The notes under the pieces: generated by a model
The model's input: only the letters and a program-made list of their open reading frames with translations
What the model was told of the DNA's origin: nothing
The model's database searches: none
In this document: piece after piece, positions 1-11,313 of the stretch
Numbering within the stretch: the stretch's first letter is position 1
Layout: every line of letters starts with the position of its first letter
Source of the DNA: Oopsacas minuta
Lineage: Eukaryota > Porifera > Hexactinellida > Lyssacinosida > Leucopsacidae
Direction of reading: 5' to 3'
DNA length: 64,000 nt
NCBI GenBank assembly: GCA_024704765.1
Contig: JAKMXF010000305.1
Coordinates: 100,682 to 164,681, forward strand
Program-made: the position numbers and the translations under genes

Positions 1-309
1 GAACAAATTATTACCGCTTGTTGGAGTTCGTATTAATTAGGCTACTCGGTGTATGTAGACATACCGAAATTATGTGAAGAATGTACTTTAAGAGTTAGAG
101 AATGTGGTTAAAAAGTTTCCACATTGGCCACAGTTTTAAGGAACAGATATTTGACACTCCCTTCCCTATATCCCCATAGTCACTAAATCTTTGCTTTTAT
201 TCTACGAAAATGAAATACACTAATTGTGAATTTATCAGTTTTCGTGTGGTTATCAACATCGAGACATCAACCAAAAAATATTAACTCATACTTTTAAGGA
301 CATAAGAAT

Positions 310-406
310 GTATGCTAACATTGTTGCATCAAATTTAACACAGTTGTTATCTAAGTGCTTGGCGGGCGCATAAAGTGCCAGTTCAGCAGCCATAAAGCAC
401 ATAAAG
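310..406 (+). repeat. Dispersed repeat, copy 1 of 2
   Basis: This block shares long near-identical runs with the reverse complement of 34607-34709. Both contain CAGTTGTTATCTA, then TCTAAGTG, then a run ending GTTCAGCAGCCATAAAG followed by ACATAA. The second copy carries small insertions. The type of element is not known and no ends or target duplications were found. Confidence 0.6.
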
Positions 407-2473
407 TGCCGAACGCTAGATTGAAATTAGTATAGGATTAATAGATTAGGGCAAAAGTGCCATCCCAACAGTACCCGTGCAGTAAGTGTCGAGCCAGAAT
501 TTACTGGGTTAACCCTTTGTGGCGCATAATTATCAGAGTTCGTAGAATATCTCATCAAAATGAGTATGATTTTTGTATATAGGTATTAAAGAAATGATTT
601 ATTTGCATAAAAACAACTTGATATTTTGAAAATCACATCCTATAATTTTACCCTTAGATGTCACTGACTCCCTCATACGTAAACTAGACCCTAATCAGAA
701 ACAAATGTTTTGTTCTGCATTGACAATCAACTTCCTTCTGTATATACTAGTCCAATGCCTTTGGCTGAATTCAGTAGCGCCTTGCAATAAGTGACTGGGG
801 CCCACAAAATATTCTCCAACCTCCGACATAATTACTCCAAGAGACCTTGAAGAGGTCAACTTTCTTGGCTAATTGCTAATCAAACGTTATTTCTTGCGAT
901 TGGTTTGGAGCCTGGACTTTATTGATTGGCTACAGCGCCCACATACTCACATCCAGAACTTTTTGCCTACCAGATTGTATTTGTGCACCACAGATTTCAA
1001 GGCCACACAAAGCCACTGACTGAAATGATTAGTTCTGATCATACTACTGCAATCAAATAACTAATTTCCTAAATAAATAGATTCCTACTTATAATCTATA
1101 CATGGTAAAATTTTGAATGTTTATAAAGAAAAGTTGATTATTCCAGGGCCATGTTTCACAGTGTTTTTGGTACTTTCAATGATACAAATGTAATACAATA
1201 TTTAGACAATTGTTGTAGTATCGTACATCTTGTATAAAGATAAACGAACTATGTATACAATCATACATAATTGTTCTGCCCATTCACTACATAATTTATG
1301 TTATTTAATTGTTAAAGAAATTTGTATTAGATAAACCAATTGTAAAATTGTTCAATTTTGAAGATGTAGTAACAATATTTACATCTCTTTGTAAAGTATT
1401 GTCCACACCTATACTAAACCATGAAATTTCAGAAAGTTTGCATTACTTGAAAGCTATGCAAGGGGGAAGTAATTGATGAGCAAAGTGTTTTTATTATTGA
1501 AACCGCAGAAAAGTATAGTAATGTAAAGTATGGGCCTACATATAAGGCTCAATCCCCATTTGGGAGATATTTACAACTCTATGTACAGACAGCTACAAAT
1601 ATATTACAATAGATACAGACTATTCTTTACTAATACTCTTTTCTTTTCTTCTATACTAGAGTATGTATTTATATATTATATGCCAATACTTGCATTATGG
1701 AGTAATTTGATGTTTTATATTTATGTAAGTGATCCATTAAAACTTAGAAATCAGTCAGAGAATTGGAATACAATTGTAAACCTGCTATTTTGAAATCAGC
1801 TAATAATTTAAAACCAGGAAATTTTATCAGAAGATTTATCCAAATATAATAGGGAGAGTGTCAGCTTGGGTTAATCGTAACAATAAAATTATTCCCTATG
1901 CGAAAACCAAAGCGAGCTATCCTTGACACTCATGAATGTCAAGAAGTTTAGAATATGGAAGATAAGTAGAAGTAGTTATGTATATCGTTCGGACTTATCT
2001 AAGTAAACTATCCCTCTGAAGGTAAATGATTAGGACCCTATTGTTGAGAGCAAACGTAGAAAACGGAAAACATTAACTAATTTAACAATAGTCTCTAAAA
2101 TTACTTAACAGAAACAACAGTTAAGTAATGATACACTCTAGAAATGGTTTATATTGCATTCCATACGCATAGACTATACATTTTGTATTACAATATAGGA
2201 GTCTTTCCGCCCAAGAGAAATTTTCTTTGCCTAGATATATATTTTCCCAAATTTATGCGCTTGTAGGCCCGACGCATACGCCTGGATAGTACCCTGTTTG
2301 TAATACTGATGCAAGTGATAATACCAAAAGGAAAGATGATGATGATGATCTACTATTTGTTTGTACAAAAATCTTACAAAATTCCCGTTTTCATTCTTTA
2401 AATTATTTATCACAGATGTACATAGCCGGAAGGTTTGAATTAACATATCACCAAAACCTTACATACGGTGATA
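407..2473. other. Non-coding stretch, no gene recognised
   Basis: AT-rich sequence with a somewhat GC-richer patch at about 700-1030. That patch contains the run GGGCCCACAAAAT, which also occurs at about 52241 in a GC-rich island, so it may be an old repeat. An 87-codon open frame at 1530-1793 has no recognisable motif and looks like chance. A short (GAT)n run lies near 2335-2349. Confidence 0.4.
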
Positions 2474-2474
2474 C

Positions 2475-2945
2475 TAGCCTACAGTGTTCCCTCTAAGAAT
2501 CGGCCGATGGAGGTCTGGCCGGCTGCGCCGCCCAGACCCTCGGTCGTATGTTACCAGATTCCAATATCTGTCGACCCATAAAAATGATTGATATACATTT
2601 GATTGATTTGAAGCAGCCAATTCAAGTACAGCAGTCTCCAGTGCAGCATCGATGAGAGGGAGAATGGTCATATTCTCTTTCTGTATCTTTTCTTTTCTTT
2701 GGCGAAGATTCTTTTCGACACCCCTAGCCAGTATCTCAGGCATGGCTATCTGTGTGCCATGGTCCGTTGTTGAGTGTTCATTGCAACGAGAACGTTTGAC
2801 GCCTTCCTTGGGGGTACGGGGCATTCACGCCACTGTGACCACAAGTTCCTCCCAGTTACAACTCCGGGACGCTTGGAACAAACTGAACACCTATACTTGT
2901 AATGCTTGGTGGTACCGGCGATCTTCTGGGTCTCCAACCAACTGA
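2475..2945 (-). pseudogene. Unidentified reading frame inside the hAT element
   Basis: On the - strand two overlapping open frames (2746-2937 and 2474-2824) cover the GC-rich half of the hAT element and seem to be one reading frame split by a shift. The upstream frame has a short cysteine cluster (YRCSVCSKRPG). The downstream frame has a basic, glutamine- and lysine-rich stretch (NLRQRKEKIQKEN) followed by a leucine/alanine-rich segment. The CxxC cluster recalls the cysteine-rich tails of some transposases such as piggyBac, but the match is too weak to assign. It runs into the left terminal repeat, so its end is set by the transposon. It could be a transposase remnant, a captured host fragment or chance. 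Confidence 0.3.
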
Positions 2946-3528
2946 AGAGCCTGAATTTTTGTGATCTTGAATTGAGGGCATGAGAGGAAGTTCAACTAAA
3001 ATTTAGTAAAATCTATGTATAATGGAAAGGAGGCATGTTTCCAAGTATCTAGTGTAGATATATTATAATAAGTATACTGTTATTAACATAATAAAATATC
3101 TAGAAAGTACCGGTTTAATAAATGATATAGCCTGATAACTGAGTTGCGGAAATTATGCCCCAGCCTGTAATGTAAAATGATGATGCTTTAATTCGTCTCA
3201 CAATTGCAGTCAGAAAAAGGAAACCATTTCAGTACTGGGCTACCAATACATAGTCGGCACAGTAAAATGAATATATTCATAATCTGAAAGAACATCTTTA
3301 TTATATGCATATGAAATGAATTCGTGCTCATGATATTTAAATTTGTCAAGTAAAATTATTATTGAGAGTTACAAACTTACAATATTCATGAATTCATGAA
3401 TGGTCAAAATTTCCAGAAGTAATGAAATCGGCCTGTTTGCCAGAAAACACGACTCTGTCGGCCAACGGTTATGGTGACGGCTGATTCTGTCGGCCGAACG
3501 GCCAACCGACGCCTTAGAGGGAACACTG
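2482..3528. mobile_element. hAT-superfamily element, 1,047 bp, with 8-bp target duplication
   Basis: The block begins CAGTGTTCCCTCTAAG and ends with the exact reverse complement, giving a 16-bp perfect terminal inverted repeat. It is flanked by a perfect 8-bp direct repeat CTAGCCTA at 2474-2481 and 3529-3536. An 8-bp duplication plus CAGTG termini is diagnostic of hAT elements. Subterminal sequence on both sides is rich in CGGCC runs. The left half (about 2500-2950) is GC-richer than the right half. No hAT transposase was recognised inside, so the copy is probably non-autonomous. Confidence 0.9.
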
Positions 3529-3536
3529 CTAGCCTA

Positions 3537-4907
3537 TACCTCATTTTTAATGTGTCCCTACCATCCAAACTTGAGAATACCATAGGTAATTAAAATTGCC
3601 TGTTTAGTGCACTATTATAAGCATTAAATGCCTTTCAGGAAACCCCGTATTCATATTAGAAGTCACATCACAATATTCATGATAACACATTTAATAATTT
3701 GTACAAAGTATCCATTACACCTTAAGCGTAGATTTTCATCCTGTGTTGAATAGAGTTTTATTTTATGTTATCAACTATGCTAATTGCGCAAATCGAGACC
3801 GTTTTCCTCCATCTCTTCATAATTTATTTTACTCGAATTATTATATAATTGCTAAAATATGATAATTTCTAAAGAATACTTACTCTTGTTTTAAATTTTC
3901 AATCAATAATATGTTCATATTTCCTTTCAAACTGATAAGTGGTATATTCAGTCGAAGGCGAAAATTTAACAATCAGACTTAACAACATATCATAAAAGTC
4001 TATTTTTGGCCCCCGAAATGATCAGTTATGCCTACACAGAGCTCTCTCTTGTTTAAATAGGTTATAAATACACAATAATTTGAAAATCCATCTAATTTGT
4101 TGAGAACTCCCTCCTTTATAAGGAAAAGAATTTCTGAAAGTTAGCAATTTCGTCTTCTCACAGTCATACTGTATAGAGTATCGTTTATCCCTTTGCAAAC
4201 GAGTTATCCTTAAAGCTTATTCATAGTTATAGGACAATGGATATAGAATAATCAATTTATCAATATATTGTGTTGACTATATATTTACAAAATTTAGTAA
4301 CCATAATTGCATTAGTGTATAGAATGCTATGGTCGTAATTATCATTTTTCTGTAAAATTAGGTGGCGTCCCCGTATTTTGATGGGTTTGCCTTAAGATAT
4401 AGAAAGTGAAAATTAGTCGTTAAATGATAAATGAATATAAAGACTAGTGATCATGCAAAATATTATAATTTAATTATAGAATTTGGGAGAATTGTGCATT
4501 ACAGCCAGGATACATTATTTCCTTTGAATACGCGTAGGGCTTGAATAATACCCAAGTTGCTAAAAATAGCTCCAAAACCTGTGAATACAATTTTGTCACT
4601 ACTCTATAGAGTCTAGAAGAATATTTTGAAATTTACTCCACATTTGACAATGCTACAATTTGTTTACAAAAACCTTTAATATTCTCTAAAATTGCCAAAA
4701 CATCTGTACAAATTCGATTTTTCGAGTAACTAGTGTTGAATATTGCCATTGACCTTATTTGGTTCCCATGTCAGGGTCACGATAATACCTCCTGCCCACC
4801 TGCCCAATACTTTTAGTACTATTGGGAGTTGAATTTGAGTGGGCATCCAAAATGGCCTAATTGCGCCTATGAATATGTTTACCTGCTTATTTAATTTTCT
4901 CTCCTAG
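3537..4907. other. Non-coding stretch upstream of the kinase exon, probably intron
   Basis: AT-rich sequence without recognisable coding content. It leads into a good splice acceptor: a pyrimidine-rich run followed by CTCCTAG just before position 4908. The preceding kinase-domain exons were searched for by eye and not found in 1-4907, so they probably lie beyond the left edge. Confidence 0.45.
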
Positions 4908-5256
4908 GATTGGCCGATGTGGTGCAAACGAAATAAAGCAACACAATTTCTTTTGCAAAATTGACTGGACACACGGACTCAGAAATTATGAAGCTCCTTA
5001 TCAACCACCTATTCAATCAGACATTGATATTAGTAATTTCGATTGTGCTGACTATTATAGTGATGATGAAGATCCAAATGACACTGAACCTATAATTTCC
5101 AAAGGGAAATGTGAAAAACAAAATGTTGAACACGCATTTTATGAATTCACTTTCCGCCGTTTTATTCATGACGACAGAGGGCATCCAATACCGATGAGAG
5201 AGAAGGATCTTGAGAAAAATTCATGTTCTACCATTTCGCAAGCAGTTTATGTGTAA
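4908..5256 (+). CDS. wts: LATS/Warts-type Hippo pathway kinase, last coding exon
   Basis: This exon encodes the C-terminal end of an AGC-family serine/threonine kinase of the LATS/Warts type, which phosphorylates the co-activator Yorkie/YAP in the Hippo pathway. It starts after a pyrimidine-rich acceptor (TTTTCTCTCCTAG) with one base completing a codon, then reads 115 codons to a TAA stop. Visible in order: the end of the kinase domain (RIGRCGANEIKQHNFF, where the R codon is completed by an upstream exon), the AGC tail with DISNFD, an acidic segment (YYSDDEDPNDTEP), and the hydrophobic motif FYEFTFRRF near residue 80. Its threonine is the site that Hippo/MST kinases phosphorylate in known family members. 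The product ends in VYV, as LATS proteins do. The NDR kinases are the main alternative, but the EHAFYEFTFRRF context and the VYV end favour LATS. The rest of the gene is presumably to the left. Confidence 0.87.
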
Positions 5257-6215
5257 TAATAAGAGTTTATCGAAAGGAAACTTCACTATGTTTTCAGAAT
5301 CCCTAATCGCGGGCACCATTGTATCTTTATTCTTGTAAATTATACATTACCAATATTTATATACGTTTCACAGTGGGAACAAGTATGTACATAAGGGGAA
5401 ACCGAAAAATGATGGTGTCTCAATCTTTTGAATTAATTATATATCTAAAGTAAACTGATATTACAAATTCGATTGGAATTTGGAAGTATAAAACGAACAA
5501 ATTAATCGATTTAGATGCAGTTTAGGGTGATTTTGTGACTATTAGTAATGAGCTTATTTTATTAACAAACTGTTTACATGGAGACGAACTGGAATACTAA
5601 TACAGTGGATCCCGCTTAATTAATAATATGGCTCTCGTACATCGTGCATTACTATTTTATGACATTACCCGGGTATCCTATAATATGTGGTGTAATTTTC
5701 TCGCATATTTTTATATTTCTCATGCGAATGTGACCATAGGCCGCGATCCAAGAATTTTGGAGAGAGAAACTATTAATAACACAAGTAAATTTTTGGATAA
5801 TAATCAGGGCATAAAGGGATGTTGTTTTGACGAGTTATTCAACCATATAACAGTTATTTATATGGACATTTTCTACTTTAAACAATTTATCAGATTTGAT
5901 CCTTCAAAATTACTAGGATTTCTATCTATCTAACTCTTAGTATAGCCGTTAAGAACCTAGCATTAAGTATAATTACACCTTTGGGGAAAGTTTCCCTTTT
6001 TGCCCAGAAAATTGCAATTTATGGTCCAGCAAATGTTATCCGAATTCAATAAGAAGGAAGACCCATTCTAAATCTTGCCAATTTAGGGAAAATTGCCACA
6101 AGGGTCGTCTGTCCGACCAAATTTGGGATGTTCAAAATCAGTCTAACATTTTCAATATGACGCCAAAATCAGTTTTCATTGTGATGTTGTTAATAAGCAT
6201 TCAATTTCCAGCTAG
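5257..6215. other. Downstream region of the kinase gene
   Basis: This should hold the 3' untranslated region of the LATS-type gene. No AATAAA was seen in the first few hundred bases. At 5601-5620 TACAGTGGATCCCGCTTAAT resembles the end of the Tigger-like MITE family found at 22733, but no partner end was found. An open frame at 5628-5933 has no recognised motif. Confidence 0.35.
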
Positions 6216-6217
6216 TT

Positions 6218-6386
6218 GATGGATCGCTTGACCATATTCCGACCATCATTTACGAGGGAATTTTATGTCTGGAATGAATTTCCATTCTTTAAATAACCAT
6301 CTTTGTTGGTATTTCCTTAACAACGCATGAATGTGATACATTCCATTATCTAAAGTAATCGGAATATGGTCAAGTGATCCATCAAA
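6218..6386. repeat. Inverted repeat / hairpin with arms of 25-60 bp
   Basis: The arm at 6220-6244 (GATGGATCGCTTGACCATATTCCGA) is repeated in reverse complement at about 6361-6385 with one mismatch. Weaker complementarity extends outward for a further few tens of bases, including GTGATGTT on the left side against AACATCAC on the right. The loop is about 115 bp. It looks like a small foldback or MITE-like unit whose ends are not defined. Confidence 0.6.
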
Positions 6387-9109
6387 ATGCTGGACATTAT
6401 TGCTGGTAGGAACATCACATTGATAAATGATCTGGCTTCATTTGAGAAATTTGACACTTTTGAATTCGATGTCTTTTCAATGTAAAGTTGTTCAGATAAG
6501 GAGTAGGAACATTCGCAGTCCCTTGGTGTAAGTGTTAACGAGACTCTACCGTATATTCTAACTTCAATAGGTTTATTTGAATCACAACCATATAATTAGA
6601 AACTGCTTTCAACGTTGAATATACATGCTGAGGAGGGCGATCGCCGTCTATGAGTGTTATTAGGGGATATCCAATTAGTATAAGTAGAATGCATGTACGT
6701 GTTATATACGTGTTCAGTACTAATTGGGAATGCATTTAGAACAACTATATGCAAACGAGTTTGTCCCACTATTCAGTCCTCACTTACTCAAAGTATATTT
6801 CCAAGTATTTCCTTATAATGTCTTTATACAATAAGTTTCAAACTGGAAATTCATTTTCAATTTTATAATATTTTCAGGGAAGGATTCTAAAGCTGACGAT
6901 GTTTTGTGGTAATATCCAGGAAATGACAATGACGGAGTTTTAGTTTGAGAAGTAACGAAATAGTTTTTGGTTTGAATTTCACATATTAATAAGCAGGTTA
7001 TTGTATTTAGCGGTATGGTAATAAACGGGATCCACTGCAAAAAGTAGAGATTCCTAATGGCAAACAGTCTACAAGCAGCCAACCGAAACACTGATAGAAA
7101 GATAGTCCCACTTCACACACTCAAATTGTGCATAAAAATAGTAATAACACTCTGGAGAAAGGCTGACACTAACCCAAACAAAGTCCTGACACCAGTAAGA
7201 ATAGAACAAAGGTTCTGATCGCAGTAAGACGCTGCATCTGGGGCGCGAGATTTCGATCCTATCAAATTGCCCCCGTTGTGATTTCACGAACTCGATCCTT
7301 TTTTATTTATACTAATTAAACACCACTACAATTGGAGAGGATTAGGATCTTTATTCTCAAATGTTTGACATTAGGAAAGGTAGTATTTATACTGATCCTA
7401 ATGCGCATGGGTCATGTGCATAGGAATTATCAATATTTAGTATTATTATATTCATTTCTTAATATGCTACATACTTTAATTTACCTCTCATTTCTATCGG
7501 GATTACGAATTGTACCGCATTGAATTTTCGCTTCTCGAAATACCAGTATCCATTGCAAATAGTTTGCATAAGTAATCAGATGAGTCATATGTTATTAATG
7601 GTGTAATACAACTAATTCATTAGTATTCGTCACCCATTAAGTCACCCATTAATTTACAAAATATATTGAAAATATGGTGAAATATTCAATAATTCATACA
7701 TACCACGCTAATTAATTTGTATAAATACTATGTTAGATAAAAAGATATTGTAGAATATAATGATACTATCAAAATTGCTAGAAATAATATAGATGGAGAA
7801 TATACTGATGTTTGTTATCTGGAGACTTAAATTTTTATCTTTCCCAGGTTTATTAAGACGTCATATGTATTTACAAAGCCTGGATGGTGAGTGTAAAAGG
7901 AATTTATATAACTACAATTTGACATTCTAAAATCTGAAAGATTTGGCTTTTGCAATATTATTATTAAAGAATTTTGAAATGCGGGCCTTGAAAGAAATTC
8001 CACAAAATTTTTGCATATACTCGATGCCAATAAAGCGCCCTGGAAACCGAGGAATCAGGGTTGGGTTAAGAAAAATCAGACTTAGAGAACTGTTGAAAAC
8101 CTAATATGTAAGCCCGAAGACCATGCAAGTCATTCCTGGAGAATTGCTCTGAAGAATTTAATGAGTATTTTGCTCTAAAATCCCAAAATTGAATGATATT
8201 TATGTTGTTCATTTTTATCATAAGCTCTAATACTCAAAGTATTTCAACTTTCGACAATAATAGCTTGTATTCGTCTTGTACGCCATTTCAGCTATATCAT
8301 AACGGTTGAACAGCTCAATACAGTTACATAAATACAAGTCATAAATCAATGTTTTATTATTAAATTGTCTGAAATAATTGTAAATATATTAAGCTGAACT
8401 ATTGTTTATTACAGTTTTATTTAATAAAAAATCCCATACCCTCATTCGCACTTTCATTAATCCGAAAAACTGAACATCCTCCAAGATAGAATAGATAACA
8501 CAAAAGAACAGTACTATAGTATAACTGAGCGATATTCATGCTATTAATTATCTCGATACTGGGTCATAATGTTAGATTATTTTCGGGATATTAAAAAGGT
8601 TTTGGAGCAGAATGTATAATAACTAAGGTAAATATGTTATGCGAGAATGATACGGATTAATGATACTTGCCTATTTTCAAACAAATTCGTTTAATAATAT
8701 ATTTATTTTTTATCATCATGTTAAACGTTTCTCCTTGAGTTCAAACTTAGTTCGAACTTAACTCTTAGGTAATAAGAATTAAGTTCTAATTTTTTACTTT
8801 AGTCCAAACATAGTGCTTAACTCCTTGCTGAATACGGCATTTGATAAAAGGATCCAAAGCAATATCGATGAAACATCTATAGTACAAATTGTGAGGTATA
8901 TCATTTAGTTCACTTTTCGCTGCTAAACCTGTTTCTAACTTCGCATCTAAATATTAATAGTGGTACTTATTTCCTACTGAACTACAGATAATCGATGATT
9001 TCATTGGTCTGAATAATTCGTTAATAAAATATCAGGAAATTATGGATATTATATTTTGTTCCTGATTTATATGAAATTCTACTTCCAATAGCATTATCCA
9101 TACCTCGGG
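6387..9109. other. Intergenic stretch, no gene recognised
   Basis: AT-rich with only short open frames. A GC-richer patch at 7060-7290 carries a 72-codon - strand frame (7069-7287) with no recognised motif. It has the look of an old dispersed repeat but no second copy was found here. Around 8730-8830 there is a patch of TTAAGTTC/GAACTTAA-like alternations with local self-complementarity. Confidence 0.3.
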
Positions 9110-10401
9110 CGTAACTAGCATTGAGCCGAGAAGGTAGTTCCCCTCCCTTTTCCGGCGTTGTCTCATTGAACAGAATAAGTACTATTATTTTTCGATAAAA
9201 TCTCCTTGAAACACACTTAGACCACTTGTCTTTCTAACTACTATTCCGTCAAAATAGAACTTGTCCGATTTCCTTTCAAATCACGTTTCAACACACGATT
9301 TAAGCTCCTCATCACAGCCAAAGCGAATACCACGGAGATGAGACTTCAGGTGCCCAAACAGGCAATACTCGCTGTGGGCCAGGTCTGGACTAGATTGTGG
9401 GGCGGTTGAGCGAGCTGCTGGAATCCATAGTCACGGATGGCAGCCTGGACAACTCCACCTTGTGCACTGGAGCATTGTCGTGAAAAGTAACACTCATTTA
9501 GTCAACTTAATGCATCGCTTCTTCCTGATAGCTTCGCACAACTCTTCCGTCAGATTTGCGTAGTACTATCCTATGATCGTAGCTTTACGCAGCAAATTGT
9601 GAATTAATAACAATACTCTGTAATCTCAGAAAATTGTTGTCATAGACTTCTCAGGTGATGGTTGAATTCGAATTTTTCGGATCTGGAGAATACTTGTGCT
9701 TCCACCCCATTGATTGAAATTTAGTCTCTGGATCCCATTGGTGATTCCACGTTTCGTCCCTGTAACTAGCTGAGACACAAACTCTACTGGCTCTCTGTTA
9801 CATATCTCAAAAATCTTACTACTCCGAGCCATTTGTTGTTGGCGATCTATCGCAAAAAGGTTTCTTAGCACCTAGCGAGCAAAGACCTTAGGCATATGAA
9901 GATGTTCATGAATAATGGATTCAATGGTTCCATGAGAAACCATCACTTCTGCGCAAATAGTCCACCTACATCCGCCTGTCGACCATGATTAACTTCACCA
10001 TGGCCACATTATCTAACGAGGTCACATCTGTAGGCCTCCCAGATAGGGGGTTATCTTCCAGTGAGTCATGCCCGCGCTTGAACTGAGATACCTATCGCTG
10101 TATACTGGGGAGAGAAGGTGAATCTTGGCCCTACACTGCAAATAAGAGAAAGGATTTCAAAGGCTACTTTTCTATTTCACCAAAAACTATATTACGGCTC
10201 GGCGCTCCAATATGTCTAAATTCACATGAACTGAAAAATTTGAAATACTGATACATACTGAAGCTAAGAAAATCACAAGGATTATATTCTTTAAGTTTAA
10301 ACAACAATGAAGTATGTTTCTACACAACAAATTTCATAGCTCTAAATACAATTTCAGGTGTTGAACCGCAAAAAATATTGACCACCCCTCGTAACTAACT
10401 T
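9110..10401 (-). mobile_element. mariner element relic
   Basis: A decayed mariner copy on the - strand, defined mainly by its broken transposase. A likely outer end is the run TTGACCACCCCTCGTAAC at about 10379-10396, a mariner-like terminal sequence. The opposite end, expected near 9110, is not recognisable, so that boundary is a guess. Confidence 0.6.
9187..10230 (-). pseudogene. mariner transposase, several frameshifts
   Basis: Reading the - strand from about 10230 down to 9187 and shifting frame several times recovers a mariner transposase, the DDE/D cut-and-paste enzyme. Visible pieces: the linker before the catalytic core (NREPVEFVSQLVTG), the first catalytic Asp in GDETW at about 9750, the second in FHDNAPVHK at about 9485, and the tail block SEYCLFGHLKSHLRGIRFG at about 9310-9375. 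The third catalytic position reads Glu (GAG) where most mariners have Asp, with about 34-35 residues after the second Asp once a shift is allowed. At least three frame changes and internal stops show it is dead. The N-terminal DNA-binding half is poorly preserved. Confidence 0.75.
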
Positions 10402-10760
10402 GTTTAGAATCAGTACAAGTTATTACATAATCGTGTAATCTATCAATTATCTAACTAGTTTTTGAAAAAATGTTTTAGGAAAGATTTGTCCTCCCAAACG
10501 TCCATTTCGGAAATGTTGATGTCTTGATATATTATCACTTAAGCCCAATAGTTGAAAAATTTTACATATTTTTGGCTAGTTTTTGTGATAATAAAAATAG
10601 ATCTTTAGATAGTTTGTTACTCATGACCCCGGGATTGGACTTCGTGAATAAGGCACCACTGGGATTAAATGCCCTATCTACAAGTTGGTTAATCAATTCA
10701 ATTCCTATTTCAATATTTTTCTAATTATATATTGCACCCTTTAATTGATTGGAAAGTAAG

Positions 10761-10764
<4 letters not shown>
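10402..10764. other. Short non-coding stretch
   Basis: AT-rich spacer between the mariner relic and the TA microsatellite. A 66-codon open frame at 10524-10724 shows no motif. Confidence 0.3.

Positions 10765-10797
<33 letters not shown>
10765..10797. repeat. (TA)n microsatellite
   Basis: About 16 uninterrupted TA units, followed by a CATACATATA run, directly beside the left end of the pogo-like MITE at 10808. Confidence 0.9.
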
Positions 10798-10801
<4 letters not shown>

Positions 10802-10807
10802 CATATA

Positions 10808-11313
10808 CAGTGCACTCCCGTCTACTTGGACACCTCGGTGATTTGGCTAAGGTGTCCCAGTAAGATAGAGTATCCCGCCTATCCGTATAATCCATCACTA
10901 TTGCAAGGTCTAAAGCAAGAATCATGGTAGCTAACAAGTCTAAGCTGCGTATAATTCTGCTCAAATAAATACAGTGGAAGCCGCTTAATAGGAACTCGGA
11001 TAATCGTGATATCCGCTTAAACGGGAGAATGGTTTGGGAACAGATTTTTACAGAGAAAAATCATCGGATACTTGGGACATCTTAAACTGAACAACCGAAT
11101 ATTTGAAGTTAGTAATCGGTTTTAACGACAGCAGAGCATACTTGGGTCCGACTTATGGACCTTGAAGGAGAAATACAAAAGTGATACCAATACATACCAA
11201 ACGTCTAGGAGAATTTGGTGTCCCGTATGCGAGATTCGTCCCGATACGAGGGAGGAATTTGCGTGGGATGAAACCAATTTCGGGGAAGGAGTCCCGAAAG
11301 CGGGAGTGCACTG
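10808..11313. mobile_element. pogo/Tigger-like MITE, about 506 bp, with a nested insertion
   Basis: The ends are perfect inverted repeats of CAGTGCACTCCCG. The left end follows TA at 10806-10807, as expected for TA-targeting elements. The right end is followed by TG, so that half of the duplication looks mutated. The short open frames inside carry no transposase motif. A piece of a second MITE family begins at 10972 inside it. Confidence 0.75.
10972..11090 (+). mobile_element. Partial Tigger-like MITE nested in another MITE
   Basis: It starts CAGTGGAAGCCGCTTAATAG after a TA and aligns by eye with the left end of the complete copy at 22733-23126, including the shared run GGAACAGATTTTT. The similarity fades after about 100 bp and no right end is found, so the copy is truncated. 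Confidence 0.65.

Noticed and set aside
1530-1793. 87-codon open frame on the + strand
   Set aside because: Composition follows the AT-rich background, with no motif, no splice signals and no neighbour supporting it.
2652-2945. 97-codon + strand frame inside the hAT element
   Set aside because: It is the complement of the better-looking - strand frame and has no motif.
5628-5933. 101-codon open frame downstream of the kinase exon
   Set aside because: No recognisable domain. It lies in probable 3' untranslated or intergenic DNA and may derive from a repeat.
7069-7287. GC-richer - strand frame of 72 codons, considered as a tRNA-derived SINE
   Set aside because: A GGATCGAAATC run resembles a B box, but no A box at the right distance and no cloverleaf could be found.
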